Counted from the first letter of the stretch, positions 54,592 through 64,000 are shown. The stretch is DNA of 64,000 nt from Maribacter sp. (GCA_024643345.1 JAHENB010000002.1:25365-89364); one strand, 5' to 3'. Numbers and translations: made by a program. The notes: generated from the sequence alone by a model not told the origin.

Positions 54592-55083
54592 TCAGTCTTT
54601 GGTGAAATCGATCTTGTCCCCAATTTCAAGGCCCCATCGTTGTACCGTTCCTGCATTGACTTCCAAAACATATTGCACTGGGACCTTTGAGGAAAGCCCG
54701 GCTTCGTTGAAGGGCTCGGTATTTTCCTGAAAGCTGGCAATGCTGCGGTCTGCCTTGATGAAAATAAGATCTAATGGAAATTCGGTATTCTTCATATAGA
54801 AGGCGTGCATTGCCTCATTGGGGAAAATAAAGAGCATGCCCTCTTTGTCGGCCATGGAACTGCGGTACATCAATCCGGTCTGCGTTTCGTAATCGCTGTC
54901 GGCGATTTCAATGTCCAAAGTGGCGATCACCGTATCTCCCTGTTGCCGCAGAAACGAAAGTTCCCCTTCTTTTTGAAAAACGATGGCCTCGGTTTTGATC
55001 GCTTGCTTCGAATTCTCTTTGCAGGAAATAAAGACCAACAGCGTGATCAGGACAAATGCGGTTCGTTTTGGGATATTGATCAT
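54592..55083 (-). CDS. DUF192 lipoprotein
   Basis: A 163-residue protein with lipobox VFISC after a short hydrophobic signal, so it is probably acylated. The DUF192 pattern is complete: TQTGLMYRSSMADKEGMLFI, MHAFYMKNTEFPLDLIFIK and AGLSSKVPVQYVLEVNAGTV. The family is widespread in bacteria; no biochemical role is established. It sits upstream of the GNAT gene in a probable two-gene transcript. Confidence 0.88.
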   Translation of the reverse strand: MINIPKRTAFVLITLLVFISCKENSKQAIKTEAIVFQKEGELSFLRQQGDTVIATLDIEIADSDYETQTGLMYRSSMADKEGMLFIFPNEAMHAFYMKNTEFPLDLIFIKADRSIASFQENTEPFNEAGLSSKVPVQYVLEVNAGTVQRWGLEIGDKIDFTKD

Positions 55084-55184
55084 GATGTTAAAGCTAATCC
55101 AATCGTTGCCGTTTTGACTTAAAAGGCCTTCGGGCGATCGCTAAAATTTTTATTTAAATCGGACGACGGTCCAATGGAAACCCA

Positions 55185-56147
55185 TTATTTTTTAATTGCC
55201 GTTGGCCTGAACATAAAATATAGCCCGATCAAAATAAAGGGAATGCTCAACCATTGCCCTGTGGATAACAGTCCGAGGGTCTCTTCAAAACCGCCTTGGC
55301 TTTTCTTTACGAATTCCACAAAGAAGCGAATCGTCCACAAGAGTATAAGAAAGAGGCCGAACAGATAGCCCTGTTTGTTTTTTTTGTCGGTTTTCCAATA
55401 GAGATAATAAAGTATCAGAAAAACAAATATATAACATACCCCTTCGTACAACTGTGCCGGATGCCGGTAGGGTATCTGGGCCAGGTATTCAGAAAATTGT
55501 GGATTGTTTTCGATGGCATCATAAGCCGCATTCACCGTTTGTTCTTTCGTTATGCCCAATGCCTTTGAAGGGTGCATATCATCGGAATCCCTGATAAATC
55601 GCGTAGCGAAAACAAAGGATTCGTCGGTAATCTTGCCATTGATCTCTGAATTGAAAAAATTTCCCAAACGCACAAAAAAGGCCCCGATGGCGAAGGGAAT
55701 CACCATTCTGTCCAAAATCCATAATATTTTAAATTCAGGAAATTTTCTGGTATAGAGGTACATGCCGATGATTACACCTATGGTGGCCCCATGGCTTGCC
55801 AGCCCTGTGAACCCGGTAAATTCGTAACCGTTTATAAAACCAAAAAGCGCACCCTCGGCACTTTCCCTGATCGGCAGCAGAATTTCAATTAAATGGTTCT
55901 TATAATAGGCCCAGTCGTAGAAGATCACGTGCCCCAACCTGGCGCCCAACATAGTGGCCAAAACGGTATAGATAAAAAGGGAATCGAGTTGTTCGACGGT
56001 CTTTTTTTCTTGGGTAAAAATTCGTTTCATGATAAACCAACCTACGGCGAAGGCCAGTATCCAAAGAAGGTTGTAATATTTGATCTGCAGAAATCCGATT
56101 TTGAACAGGGTCTCGTTCGGGTTCCAGGTAAAGCCTAAAAAATACAT
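55185..56147 (-). CDS. lgt: Prolipoprotein diacylglyceryl transferase
   Basis: The first enzyme of lipoprotein maturation: it adds diacylglycerol from phosphatidylglycerol to the lipobox Cys of prolipoproteins in the inner membrane. The 320-residue protein has about seven helices and the Lgt signature VRLGNFFNSEINGKITDESF, with the conserved LASHGATIGVIIG upstream. The start 56147 gives MYFLGFTWNPNETLFK, as in Bacteroidota Lgt; the longer frame to 56228 adds 27 unrelated residues. Its product would process the several lipoproteins in this window, including the cytochrome-operon lipoprotein. Confidence 0.94.
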   Translation of the reverse strand: MYFLGFTWNPNETLFKIGFLQIKYYNLLWILAFAVGWFIMKRIFTQEKKTVEQLDSLFIYTVLATMLGARLGHVIFYDWAYYKNHLIEILLPIRESAEGALFGFINGYEFTGFTGLASHGATIGVIIGMYLYTRKFPEFKILWILDRMVIPFAIGAFFVRLGNFFNSEINGKITDESFVFATRFIRDSDDMHPSKALGITKEQTVNAAYDAIENNPQFSEYLAQIPYRHPAQLYEGVCYIFVFLILYYLYWKTDKKNKQGYLFGLFLILLWTIRFFVEFVKKSQGGFEETLGLLSTGQWLSIPFILIGLYFMFRPTAIKK

Positions 56148-56272
56148 TTGGAATGATTTGGGGGCTAAGATAAGTATTTCGCACAAAGTACTGAGTATGC
56201 CAGAGGGAGTATTTAAAACAGAAACCACAGCAGTTTTGGTTTTAGGGTCTCAATTTTTTGTGGACGCTATTT

Positions 56273-56500
56273 TCAGGGTACGGGGTCATAGCCTTTTCCA
56301 CCCCAGGGGTTGCAACTGACAATCCGTTTCATGGCGAGCCAGCCACCCTTGAAAAGTCCATATTTTTTAAGGGCTTCCAAGGTATATTGCGAACAGGTGG
56401 GGGAGTATCTGCAAGAGGAAGGGGTATAGGGCGAGATGGCTACCTGATAAAATCGCACCAATGCTACAAAAGGGGCTATCAATACTTTTTTTAAGGTCAT
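56273..56500 (-). CDS. yidD: Membrane protein insertion efficiency factor YidD
   Basis: A 75-residue protein of the YidD family, thought to assist YidC in inserting membrane proteins. It has the family pattern [53 protein letters not shown] with the conserved cysteines. The length is normal. It lies between cysS and lgt on the same strand, all transcribed in one direction, and may share their transcript. Confidence 0.93.
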   Translation of the reverse strand: MTLKKVLIAPFVALVRFYQVAISPYTPSSCRYSPTCSQYTLEALKKYGLFKGGWLAMKRIVSCNPWGGKGYDPVP

Positions 56501-56562
56501 TTTTTCCAGTTGTCGCTCGGTTCTTTGCCGATGGTTATATCCCGAAGGAGTACATTATAACC

Positions 56563-58044
56563 TTAGGAAACGCTAAATGTGGTCCCTTCCTTCCCATCTT
56601 TCAATTGAATGCCCAAGATGGCAAGCTGATCTCGGATTTTGTCCGAGGTCGGGAAGTCTTTGTTGGCCCTTGCTTCATCGCGAAGTGCGATCAGCAGCTC
56701 TACCACGCCGGATAGTTTATTGGAGGCCCCATTGCCCTCTTTTTGTTGCTCTAGTCCAAGTACCTCAAAAACAAAGGCATTAAGGGTCTGTGTGAGTTCC
56801 AATTTATCGCTCTGGGAAATACTTTCCTTACCTTCTTTGATGAGATTGATACGTTTAACCGCCTCGAACAGGTTTGCGATGAGCACTGGGGTATTGAAAT
56901 CATCGTTCATGGCCTCGTAGCACTGCCTTTTCCATGGTTCCAGATCAAAATCGCTTTTACGCCCGGTTTCCAGGACTTCCAGGGTGTCCAAGGCTTCCAT
57001 GAGTCTATGAAACCCTTTTTCCGAGGCCAAAAGGGCATCGTTGCTCAAATCCAAAATGCTGGTATAATGGGCCTGCATCATGAAAAAGCGCACCACGGAA
57101 GGGGAGAACGGTTTGCTCAGGATATTGTTTTCCCCGGTAAAAATTTCACCTGGGAGAATATTGTTTCCGGTTGATTTTGCCATTTTCTTCCCGTTCATGG
57201 TGAGCATATTGGCATGCATCCAGTACCGAACCGGGGAATGGCCGAAACTGGCCTCCGCTTGTGCAATCTCACATTCGTGATGGGGAAATTTTAAGTCCAT
57301 TCCCCCCCCGTGAATATCGAAGGTTTCCCCAAGATATTTGGTGCTCATTGCCGTACATTCTAAATGCCATCCCGGGAAACCATCGCCCCAAGGGGAGGGC
57401 CATCGCATGATGTGTTGGGGTTCGGCCTTTTTCCAAAGCGCAAAATCTTGCGGGCTCTTTTTCTCGTCCTGTGCGGTCAGCTCCCTGGTATTGGCAATCA
57501 TGTCTTCCAACTTTCGACCGCTCAATTTTCCGTATTGGAAGGTTTCGTTGAACTTTACAACATCAAAATACACCGAACCGTTCACCTCATAACCATAGCC
57601 TTTTTGCAAGATATCCTTAATGATCTCCATTTGCTCGATGATATGGCCGGTGGCGGTGGGTTCAATGCTTGGAGGTAAAAAATTGAACTTTTCGAGGATG
57701 TTATGGAAGTCAACCGTATAACGCTGTACCACTTCCATCGGTTCCAGCTGCTCTAAACGGGCCCTTTTGGCGATTTTATCCTCGCCATCATCGGCATCGT
57801 CGACCAAATGGCCGGCATCTGTAATATTGCGCACATAACGAACTTTGTAGCCCAAATGACGCAAATATCGAAAGATCATATCGAACGACATGAAGGTGCG
57901 GCAGTTGCCCAAATGCACATTGCTATAGACGGTTGGTCCGCAAACGTACATCCCCACATGGCCCTCGTTCAAGGGCTCGAATACTTCTTTTTTTCCAGAA
58001 AGTGAATTGTAAATTTTTAGCGGCTGGATGTCGTACAATGGCAT
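56563..58044 (-). CDS. cysS: Cysteinyl-tRNA synthetase
   Basis: Charges tRNA-Cys with cysteine in the cytosol. The 493-residue class I enzyme has the HIGH-like [17 protein letters not shown]-like [14 protein letters not shown], and zinc ligands in [19 protein letters not shown] and [20 protein letters not shown]. The C-terminal helical domain is present and normal. The start [20 protein letters not shown] matches family members. It lies 15 bases after folE and is probably co-transcribed with it. Confidence 0.97.
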   Translation of the reverse strand: MPLYDIQPLKIYNSLSGKKEVFEPLNEGHVGMYVCGPTVYSNVHLGNCRTFMSFDMIFRYLRHLGYKVRYVRNITDAGHLVDDADDGEDKIAKRARLEQLEPMEVVQRYTVDFHNILEKFNFLPPSIEPTATGHIIEQMEIIKDILQKGYGYEVNGSVYFDVVKFNETFQYGKLSGRKLEDMIANTRELTAQDEKKSPQDFALWKKAEPQHIMRWPSPWGDGFPGWHLECTAMSTKYLGETFDIHGGGMDLKFPHHECEIAQAEASFGHSPVRYWMHANMLTMNGKKMAKSTGNNILPGEIFTGENNILSKPFSPSVVRFFMMQAHYTSILDLSNDALLASEKGFHRLMEALDTLEVLETGRKSDFDLEPWKRQCYEAMNDDFNTPVLIANLFEAVKRINLIKEGKESISQSDKLELTQTLNAFVFEVLGLEQQKEGNGASNKLSGVVELLIALRDEARANKDFPTSDKIRDQLAILGIQLKDGKEGTTFSVS

Positions 58045-58059
58045 TTTAAAGGCAAACGA

Positions 58060-58740
58060 TTAAAAATGGGTATCTAGATTGATGTAGTCCAAAAATTCTC
58101 GGCGGAGCGCTTCCTCCTTAAATTTTCCACCATATTCGGCGGTGACGGTACTGCTCTCGGTATCACGTATGCCCCGCGAATTCACGCAAAGGTGTTTCGC
58201 ATCGATCACACAGGCCACGTCCTCGGTCCCCAACACTTTTTGGAGTTCCCGTACAATCTGGATGTTCAATCGTTCTTGTACCTGAGGCCGTTTTGCGAAG
58301 TAATCAACAATACGGTTCATTTTGGAGAGTCCGACTACCGACCCATTGGAAATATAGGCCACATGGGCCTTTCCAACAATGGGAAGCAGATGGTGTTCGC
58401 AGGTTGAATAAAGGGTGATGTTCTTTTCCACCAGCATTTCACCATACTTATATTTGTTTTCAAAAGTCGACGATTTCGGTTTACGATCGGGGTGCAACCC
58501 CCCAAAAACTTCCTTAACGAACATTTTTGCCACCCGGGTTGGTGTACCTTTAAGGCTATCGTCGTCTAAATCGAGGCCCAGGGTCAGCATCACCTCCCTG
58601 ATGTTCCCGCGAATCCGTTCTATTTTTTCATCATCCGTCAAAACAAAGGCATCGTCCCTTAAAGGGGTATCCTCGGCCGACGAGACATGTTCATTTTCCA
58701 TCCCTTCGAACTGCTCTTCCAATGTGCTTTTCATTTTCAT
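58060..58740 (-). CDS. folE: GTP cyclohydrolase I
   Basis: Converts GTP to dihydroneopterin triphosphate, the first step of folate and pterin synthesis. The 226-residue protein has the zinc-site segments STCEHHLLPIVGKAHVAYI and DAKHLCVNSRGIRD, plus GLSKMNRIVDYFAKRPQVQE. The N-terminal about 40 residues are acidic and variable, as in related enzymes. A TAnnTTTG box about 24 bases upstream makes it the first gene of a folE-cysS transcript. Confidence 0.96.
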   Translation of the reverse strand: MKMKSTLEEQFEGMENEHVSSAEDTPLRDDAFVLTDDEKIERIRGNIREVMLTLGLDLDDDSLKGTPTRVAKMFVKEVFGGLHPDRKPKSSTFENKYKYGEMLVEKNITLYSTCEHHLLPIVGKAHVAYISNGSVVGLSKMNRIVDYFAKRPQVQERLNIQIVRELQKVLGTEDVACVIDAKHLCVNSRGIRDTESSTVTAEYGGKFKEEALRREFLDYINLDTHF

Positions 58741-58763
58741 CCACTTTGGCTAATTACGAAAGG

Positions 58764-58771
58764 CAAAGATA
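58764..58771 (-). promoter_or_regulatory. Candidate -7 box (TATCTTTG) for folE-cysS
   Basis: The minus strand reads TATCTTTG, an exact TAnnTTTG match about 24 bases before the folE ATG. No TTG is seen at the -33 distance. Confidence 0.5.
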
Positions 58772-58876
58772 TACATAAAATGGCACTTTATGCCCCATTT
58801 ATGCTGTTACACAACATTAATTAGTGTAGGGGCCAATGACCATTTATTTTTATGGCTTCCTGAATTGAATCGAACA

Positions 58877-60682
58877 ATGAAGTATTTTGGCATACCGAGC
58901 ATGCTGATCTTTTTTATAGGGCTTTGCACCGTGCAGGCGCAGATTTCACCAGATTGTGGCACCGCTGTGCCCATTTGCAACAATACCCCCGTAAATGGGG
59001 GTACCACTGGTTATGGCATCGACGATTTCAATGGTGATGAAGTCAGCGGCTGTCTGGAAAAGACATTAACGGGAGTCATAGAATCCAATTCGGCCTGGTA
59101 TCGGTTTCGTACCGGCGCTTCGGGCCAATTGGGCTTCAACATCGGTTTTGATGCTTCGGAAGATTGGGATTTCGCCTTGTACAAAACGAACGATTGCGAC
59201 AACTTGGGCGAGCCGGTACGCTGCAATTTCTTCGATAATTCCGATGCAAACAGTTACTCGGGGGTGGGTCAAGATCCATCAGGGGGTCCGGAGAATTTTC
59301 AATATGAAGATTGGTTGGATGTTGCCCAGGGAGAAGATTATTACCTGCTGATAAACAACTTTAGCAATACGAATTCAGGGTTTTCCATACAGTTTTCGGG
59401 AAGTATCTTTTTGACCAATCCTTACGACGCTTTGGATTGCTCCATTATCAATAATCTTTTGGGGCCACCGATTTCTGCCTGTGAAGGGGAACCCGTTCTC
59501 CTGGATGCTACAACAACGAGTGCGGTCAACTATGCTTGGTTCATAGATTCCGGAACGGGATTCGTACCAATGGTTGGGGAAAACGGGGCTACCCTCTCCG
59601 TGAGCCAGTCAGCCAGTTATCGTGTGACGGTGGTAACGCCTACGGGCAACATCATCAGTGATGTGCAGGTCGCATTTTCTGCTGCGCCTTCGACCTATCC
59701 AATCACCGATGCGGCTTCCTGTGAAGGCTTTCAGAGCTTTGATCTTTCACAGAAGGATTCGGAAGCACTGGGCGGACAGAATCCAAGCAAATTCGTGGTA
59801 AGCTATTATGCTTCCCTTGCCGATGCGAACAATGGTAACAACGTACTGCCCAAAATGCATCCCACCGTTCTGGGCACCCAAACCATATATGTTCGGGTAT
59901 CATCGGTCGACAATCCCAATTGTTTTGATGTTTCGGGGCAATTTCAACTGATCAATTTGGAATCCCCCAAGATGGATTTCCCCTCGGAGGCTTCCCTTTG
60001 TGTTAATGGGGGAACCGTGACCATAGGTTTTGATATGGCGGTAGCCAATTGTACCTATTTATGGGACAACGGTGCACAAACGGCACAAATTACCGTAGTA
60101 CAAGCGGGGACGTATACGTTGACGGCCACCCATGTCGAAGGCAACTTAAGCTGTAGCGATACCAAAACGGTATCGGTCACGGTTTCCGATCCTCCTGAGA
60201 TTTCCAATATAGAAATTGAAGACCTGCAAAACAACAATACGGTCACCATCAGCACAACGGTCCAGGGAAATTTTGAGTATCAATTGGATGAAGGCGAATT
60301 TCAGTTATCCAATACCTTCAATGATGTTTCCCCAGGTATGCATAGGGTAACGGTTAACGATATTGGTGGCTGTGGATCGGTCTCGGAAGATATTGTGGTG
60401 GTCGGCTTCGCCAAGTTCTTTACGCCAAACGGAGATAGCAAGAACGATACCTGGCATATCGAGGGGGTCAATATTTTGGAGAACCCCGAAGTCTTTATTT
60501 ATGACCGGTACGGAAAATTGATCAAATATATCGGAGCCACCGATACGTTCGGCTGGGACGGGGCAATGAACGGAAAGGCGCTCCCGGAATCGGACTATTG
60601 GTTCAAACTTACTTATACCGCTGCCGACGGGCAGCGTGTTTCCGCCAAATATATCAACAACCACTTCGCTTTAAAAAGGTGA
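58877..60682 (+). CDS. Type IX-secreted protein with T9SS type B (gliding-type) C-terminal domain, copy 1
   Basis: A 601-residue protein with signal sequence KYFGIPSMLIFFIGLCTVQAQ; the frame is open from 58790, but the signal begins at 58877. The mature N-terminus, SPDCGTAVPICNNTPV, and a CLEKxxxGxIExNxAWYRF-like segment match its neighbour copy 2. A Cys-poor, Ig-like middle follows, and the C-terminal about 90 residues are the T9SS type B sorting domain: FTPNGDSKNDTWHIEG, FIYDRYGKLIKYI, GWDGAMNGKALPESDYWFKL and a final HFALKR. It is secreted to the cell surface or the medium; no enzymatic domain is seen, so adhesion is a likely role. Confidence 0.88.
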   Translation: MKYFGIPSMLIFFIGLCTVQAQISPDCGTAVPICNNTPVNGGTTGYGIDDFNGDEVSGCLEKTLTGVIESNSAWYRFRTGASGQLGFNIGFDASEDWDFALYKTNDCDNLGEPVRCNFFDNSDANSYSGVGQDPSGGPENFQYEDWLDVAQGEDYYLLINNFSNTNSGFSIQFSGSIFLTNPYDALDCSIINNLLGPPISACEGEPVLLDATTTSAVNYAWFIDSGTGFVPMVGENGATLSVSQSASYRVTVVTPTGNIISDVQVAFSAAPSTYPITDAASCEGFQSFDLSQKDSEALGGQNPSKFVVSYYASLADANNGNNVLPKMHPTVLGTQTIYVRVSSVDNPNCFDVSGQFQLINLESPKMDFPSEASLCVNGGTVTIGFDMAVANCTYLWDNGAQTAQITVVQAGTYTLTATHVEGNLSCSDTKTVSVTVSDPPEISNIEIEDLQNNNTVTISTTVQGNFEYQLDEGEFQLSNTFNDVSPGMHRVTVNDIGGCGSVSEDIVVVGFAKFFTPNGDSKNDTWHIEGVNILENPEVFIYDRYGKLIKYIGATDTFGWDGAMNGKALPESDYWFKLTYTAADGQRVSAKYINNHFALKR

Positions 60683-60818
60683 GGAATAGCTTTTGTGAGG
60701 CCCTTTCAAAAGATGTATTTCATCGATTAACGGCATAAAATTCCGTTCAATTATACTAAAAAGGCCGAGGTACCAGTTATTAGGTCAACCTTTGGTATGT
60801 AATTTAGCCCCACTACCT

Positions 60819-62270
60819 ATGCGATCAGTTATAGTTATGAGTTGTTTTTTGCTTTGCACGCTTGTCTTGCAGGCACAAAATTCCCCAGACTGCAGAACTG
60901 CCATTCCCGTTTGTGCAGATGTCCCCTTTATGGGTTTGACCGATGGCAGTGGGGATATCGATGATTTTGATCCTGATGTAATTCTCAGTTCCGGCTGTTT
61001 GGAAAAAGGGAGCGTGGCATCGGCCAATATAGAGAACAATACCTCATGGTTCGTGTTTCGGGCAGGTACCGGAGGGCAGGTCGGTTTTGACCTAGAGGCC
61101 TTACCGAGCAATGGCAGCACGGTAACCGCCGAATTTGATTTTGCGGTCTATGGACCTTTTGGACCTAATGCAGCTTGTGGCGATATCAGTAGCGGTGCCG
61201 TAGAACCGATACGCTGTAATTACGAGGTCAACGCCACCAATTTTACCGGGCTGGGCATCAATCCGGCCAATGGCGATGTGGGCGCCCCTTCCCTGACGCA
61301 GAATTTAAATACCTACGATGAGTATTTGGACGTGCAACCAGGGGAAATCTATTACATTTTCATCAATAACTTCAATACCAATTTCGATGGGGATCCCGAA
61401 CCGTTTATGCTCACCTTTACGGGCAGCTCTGTGGACGACGATCAGAATTCGGCCCTGGATTGTACCTTGCGCGACGAATTTTTGGGCTTGGACATCATTG
61501 CCTGTGAAGGAGACCCGGACATCACTTTAAGCGCTCTGAACTCTCCGGCAGGTGCCGATATCGCGAATGTCAACTGGACGGTCGATTACGATGACGATGG
61601 CACCGTTGATGCGACATTGACGGGGTCGGGGCCGTTCGGGGCGGAATTTGTGGTCACCAGCCCCAATTCAGGGCGCTATTTTGCCGAGATCACCACAATT
61701 TCCGGCACTCCCCCTATGGTCGCCGATGTGGGCGGTATCTTGATTACCTTTTATGGGATACCCGTCTTGGACCCGGTAAACGGCGTAACGATTTTAGAGG
61801 ATATTCTGGATGATGATACCCGTACCAATAATGTTGAATTTTTGGTCGATGGGGACAGTAGTTACGAATATGCCATCAACGGCGGGGCGTTTCAGGACGA
61901 TCCAATTTTCAGGGATATTCCGGTGGGCATCAATACGGTTATCATCAACGATAAAAATGGCTGTGGTATCACCGAACCCATTGAATTTTTGGTAACGGGC
62001 TATCCCAAATTCTTTACGCCCAACAACGACGGCATCAACGACCTATGGCTGGTTTATGGGATAGAGACCCTCACCGATCCCTCGATCTACATTTTTGATC
62101 GATATGGCAAGTTGCTGAAACAGTTGGTCAATGGCGCGGGATGGGACGGAACCTATAATGGGAAGCCGCTACCTTCGACCGATTATTGGTTCAAGCTCGA
62201 TTTCTCAAGATCGGAGGATAATGTGGTCGTGGCCCGAACCATACGTTCGCATTTTTCACTGAAAAGATAA
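60819..62270 (+). CDS. Type IX-secreted protein with T9SS type B C-terminal domain, copy 2
   Basis: A 483-residue protein starting MRSVIVMSCFLLCTLVLQAQ, with the signal followed by NSPDCRTAIPVCADVPF. The N-terminal domain is paralogous to copy 1 (GCLEKGSVASANIENNTSWF, FDFAVYGPFGPNAACGD). The sorting domain is FTPNNDGINDLWLVYG, YIFDRYGKLLKQL, GWDGTYNGKPLPSTDYWFKL and a terminal HFSLKR. It is shorter than copy 1 in the middle. The two genes are in tandem, 136 bases apart, and arose by duplication. Extracellular or surface-bound; ligand unknown. Confidence 0.9.
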   Translation: MRSVIVMSCFLLCTLVLQAQNSPDCRTAIPVCADVPFMGLTDGSGDIDDFDPDVILSSGCLEKGSVASANIENNTSWFVFRAGTGGQVGFDLEALPSNGSTVTAEFDFAVYGPFGPNAACGDISSGAVEPIRCNYEVNATNFTGLGINPANGDVGAPSLTQNLNTYDEYLDVQPGEIYYIFINNFNTNFDGDPEPFMLTFTGSSVDDDQNSALDCTLRDEFLGLDIIACEGDPDITLSALNSPAGADIANVNWTVDYDDDGTVDATLTGSGPFGAEFVVTSPNSGRYFAEITTISGTPPMVADVGGILITFYGIPVLDPVNGVTILEDILDDDTRTNNVEFLVDGDSSYEYAINGGAFQDDPIFRDIPVGINTVIINDKNGCGITEPIEFLVTGYPKFFTPNNDGINDLWLVYGIETLTDPSIYIFDRYGKLLKQLVNGAGWDGTYNGKPLPSTDYWFKLDFSRSEDNVVVARTIRSHFSLKR

Positions 62271-62300
62271 ATAAGGCCCGAAATCCCTTCAGGCCTTATT
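62270..62300. terminator. Hairpin between T9SS copy 2 and the FadL-like gene
   Basis: AATAAGGCC (62270-62278) pairs with GGCCTTATT (62292-62300) around a 13-base loop. The T-run is short, so it is a weak terminator call. Confidence 0.5.
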
Positions 62301-62322
62301 CGTCTCTTAATTTCCTAATATC

Positions 62323-63828
62323 TTAAAAGCTAAAGGTATAAGCCAAGGTAACATTGGTGTTGATCTTGTTGACCAATGCCGGGGTGGTCAATCCGGTGTC
62401 GAAAAGGCGTAATGCAACATCCTGTTCAGTTCGGTTTACGGCAAGATCTAAACGACTTCCGCCAAAATCATAACCTAGACCGCCCGAATATCCATTGAGG
62501 TCTCCAATGGTGGATCCATTATTGTACGGACTTTGTTCATATCGGTAACCACCTCTTAGACTAAAGCGTTCTATTCGGTATTCCCCACCCAATCGCAAAG
62601 AAGATACACCGCCCAGTTCGCTGGCAATTTCTGAATTCACCGACCTAAAAAAGGGATCTCCTTCGGGTCTTAAGCGAGCTTGTGAAAAGTCTTGATATCC
62701 ATAATCCAAGCTCAACAAACCGTTTGTGCCAAAAACCAATGCCAAACTTCCAATTACTTTGCCGGGCGATTTAACGGTGTAGGACTCGAACAGGTTCACG
62801 ATATTAAAATCTATAAATCCTATATCACTATCGGCCAAGTCCGAATTGATGCGCTGCGAGAAATCATCGGTCAGTTGATACCAGGTAGGCGATTGGTAAC
62901 TGCCCCCTATCCGCACGATCTCGTTCACCTTTGCAATGGCGCCTAAACTAAATGAAAATCCGTTACCGCGCGTTCTGAGGTAATTGTCGAAGGTAGTGAA
63001 CTTGATTTCAGAATCGGCGTTATAGCCGTTTTCAGTGAAAAGATCGACCCTATCATAAAGTACGTTATGAAAATTCAGGGAAGCTCCGATATTCAGCATT
63101 TTCTTGTATTGTGAAGCCAAGTTCATTGTAAACTTGCCATTGTATCCGTAAGTACTTCTTCTAAAATCTTGGTTGACGGAACTATAATCGGCATTGCGGT
63201 TGTAAACCACATTGTCGTCTTCCAGCGCTGCGGGGTCGATCACGCCCCCGTAATACCCCAGGAAGGCCTGTTGTTCGGCAAAACCCTGCCTGGCACCAAT
63301 ATCGAGATACGCATCTTCCAAATATTCCCCATCCTGCAAGAGGATATTGCCAAATGGTACACCTTGGGCAAAATCCAGAAAATAATTATCGATACCCTGA
63401 TTGCTATTTCCCGAAACCGATATGCGATCATCGAAATTTTGAACCAAATCGTAATTGAATGCCAACGCCAGGCGGTTCCATTCTGCATTATCATTGGTGC
63501 TATTGAAAACTAGGGCACCACCAAGTTGATTAATGTCCCATGTATTCGACAAAGCGCCACTGGTCCCGTTAAAATATCTAGAACTGTTGTCCTTATTGTA
63601 ATTAGATCCAGATATGGTGAAGAGGCCATGGTTAAAAATCGCAGAACCGGCTGGATTTATATTCAGGGCGGATAGATCGCCACCCACTGCCCCAAAGGCA
63701 CCTCCCATCCCTTGGAACCTTGCAGTGCCTTGTAAATTTTCAAGGCTATACCTAAGCACATCGTTGATATTTTGTGCATTGGTGTAAGCGCAAACCAATA
63801 CCGTTATGAAAATTATAAGTCTTTTCAT
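62323..63828 (-). CDS. Outer-membrane transporter of the OmpP1/FadL/TodX type
   Basis: A 501-residue barrel with signal sequence KRLIIFITVLVCAYTNAQ. The mature N-terminus carries the FadL-like hatch motif pattern ARFQGMGGAFGAVGGDLSAL followed by NINPAGSAI, the conserved NPA segment of the family. The rest is alternating strands (for example RIGGSYQSPTWYQLTDD, RLGGEYRIERFSLRGGYRY) ending in LAYTFSF. FadL-type proteins admit hydrophobic small molecules across the outer membrane. It lies 31 bases downstream of the repeat-protein gene on the same strand. Confidence 0.87.
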   Translation of the reverse strand: MKRLIIFITVLVCAYTNAQNINDVLRYSLENLQGTARFQGMGGAFGAVGGDLSALNINPAGSAIFNHGLFTISGSNYNKDNSSRYFNGTSGALSNTWDINQLGGALVFNSTNDNAEWNRLALAFNYDLVQNFDDRISVSGNSNQGIDNYFLDFAQGVPFGNILLQDGEYLEDAYLDIGARQGFAEQQAFLGYYGGVIDPAALEDDNVVYNRNADYSSVNQDFRRSTYGYNGKFTMNLASQYKKMLNIGASLNFHNVLYDRVDLFTENGYNADSEIKFTTFDNYLRTRGNGFSFSLGAIAKVNEIVRIGGSYQSPTWYQLTDDFSQRINSDLADSDIGFIDFNIVNLFESYTVKSPGKVIGSLALVFGTNGLLSLDYGYQDFSQARLRPEGDPFFRSVNSEIASELGGVSSLRLGGEYRIERFSLRGGYRYEQSPYNNGSTIGDLNGYSGGLGYDFGGSRLDLAVNRTEQDVALRLFDTGLTTPALVNKINTNVTLAYTFSF

Positions 63829-63859
63829 TTCTGTCTTTTTAATTTTTTATTATTGGAAT

Positions 63860-64000
63860 TTATTGTCTTGAGCCTCCCCGGCTTCCTGAAGATCTGCTGC
63901 CCCCCGAACTTCTAGATCCTCCACTGCTTCGTGATGAACCACCGGAACTGCGAACACTTCCACCACTGCTGCGTGAAGAACCTCCCGAGCTTCGATAGCT
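63860..64000 (-). CDS. C-terminal end of an RSSGGS-repeat protein (gene runs off the right edge)
   Basis: The last 46 codons before the TAA at 63860 read as tandem RSSGGS-like hexapeptides (RSSGGS, RSSGGSV, RSSGGSS and so on) ending SGSRGGSRQ. The frame is open to the window edge. Ser/Gly/Arg low-complexity tails occur in flexible surface or RNA-binding proteins; the identity of the main domain is outside the window. It sits upstream of the FadL-like gene with a 31-base gap, so the two are probably co-transcribed. Confidence 0.75.
   Translation of the reverse strand, partial: SYRSSGGSSRSSGGSVRSSGGSSRSSGGSRSSGGSRSSGSRGGSRQ

Overview
The window looks like a chromosome segment of a marine-type Flavobacteriaceae bacterium (phylum Bacteroidota). 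The basis is several independent traits: two proteins with type IX secretion (T9SS type B, gliding-motility-type) C-terminal domains, a fused SecDF, a fused CcsBA, DUF2911, DUF6588 and DUF885 proteins, a short GyrB, and repeated -7 boxes of the Bacteroidota form TAnnTTTG. I assign no genus. I see no rRNA, intact tRNA, insertion sequence, prophage or CRISPR array. Coding density is high, and the only gene-free stretch over 300 bases is 31207-31696.

Layout. 1-10.7 kb: a SulP anion transporter cut by the window edge, kdsA, typA, polyphosphate glucokinase, a membrane protein with a Nudix-like domain, an unknown protein, an exported protein with dikinase domains in the order of glucan water dikinase, and a GNAT-nitrilase fusion. 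10.8-16 kb: two class A beta-lactamase-like serine hydrolases on either side of an NTT-type transporter fused to HEAT-like repeats. 16.3-23.3 kb: ftsE, divergent from a large TPR protein, an outer-membrane barrel and an OmpA-family protein. 23.5-31.2 kb: cold-shock protein, NYN-LOTUS protein, DUF885 lipoprotein, a small exported protein, a YtcJ-like amidohydrolase, DUF2911 and asnB. 31.2-41.2 kb: a gap with a tRNA-like relic, a BKACE enzyme with an acetyltransferase-like partner, gyrB, DUF6588, a small lipoprotein, mdh and secDF. 41.3-54 kb: the cytochrome island. 54-64 kb: GNAT, DUF192, lgt, yidD, cysS, folE, two T9SS type B proteins, a FadL-family barrel, and the end of an RSSGGS-repeat protein.

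The most striking system is the cytochrome island. Six minus-strand genes (53984 down to 45751) overlap or lie within about 15 bases of each other. In transcription order they encode: a membrane cytochrome b with two His pairs, each 14 residues apart; a membrane-anchored ferredoxin-flavin oxidoreductase; an exported cytochrome with 23 CxxCH motifs; an exported cytochrome with 25 CxxCH motifs built partly from 72-residue tri-heme repeats; an outer-membrane beta-barrel; and an OB-fold-like lipoprotein. The cytochrome c synthase CcsBA converges on this operon and ends one base from it. Together they could carry electrons from the quinone pool or NAD(P)H through 48 c-type hemes across the periplasm to, or through, the outer membrane. 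This is inferred from gene content only. I do not recognise the set as a named pathway, and the electron donor, acceptor and direction are unknown.

Starts were chosen mainly from signal peptides and nearby TAnnTTTG boxes, because Bacteroidota ribosome-binding sites are weak. Several coordinates are therefore shorter than the longest open frame.
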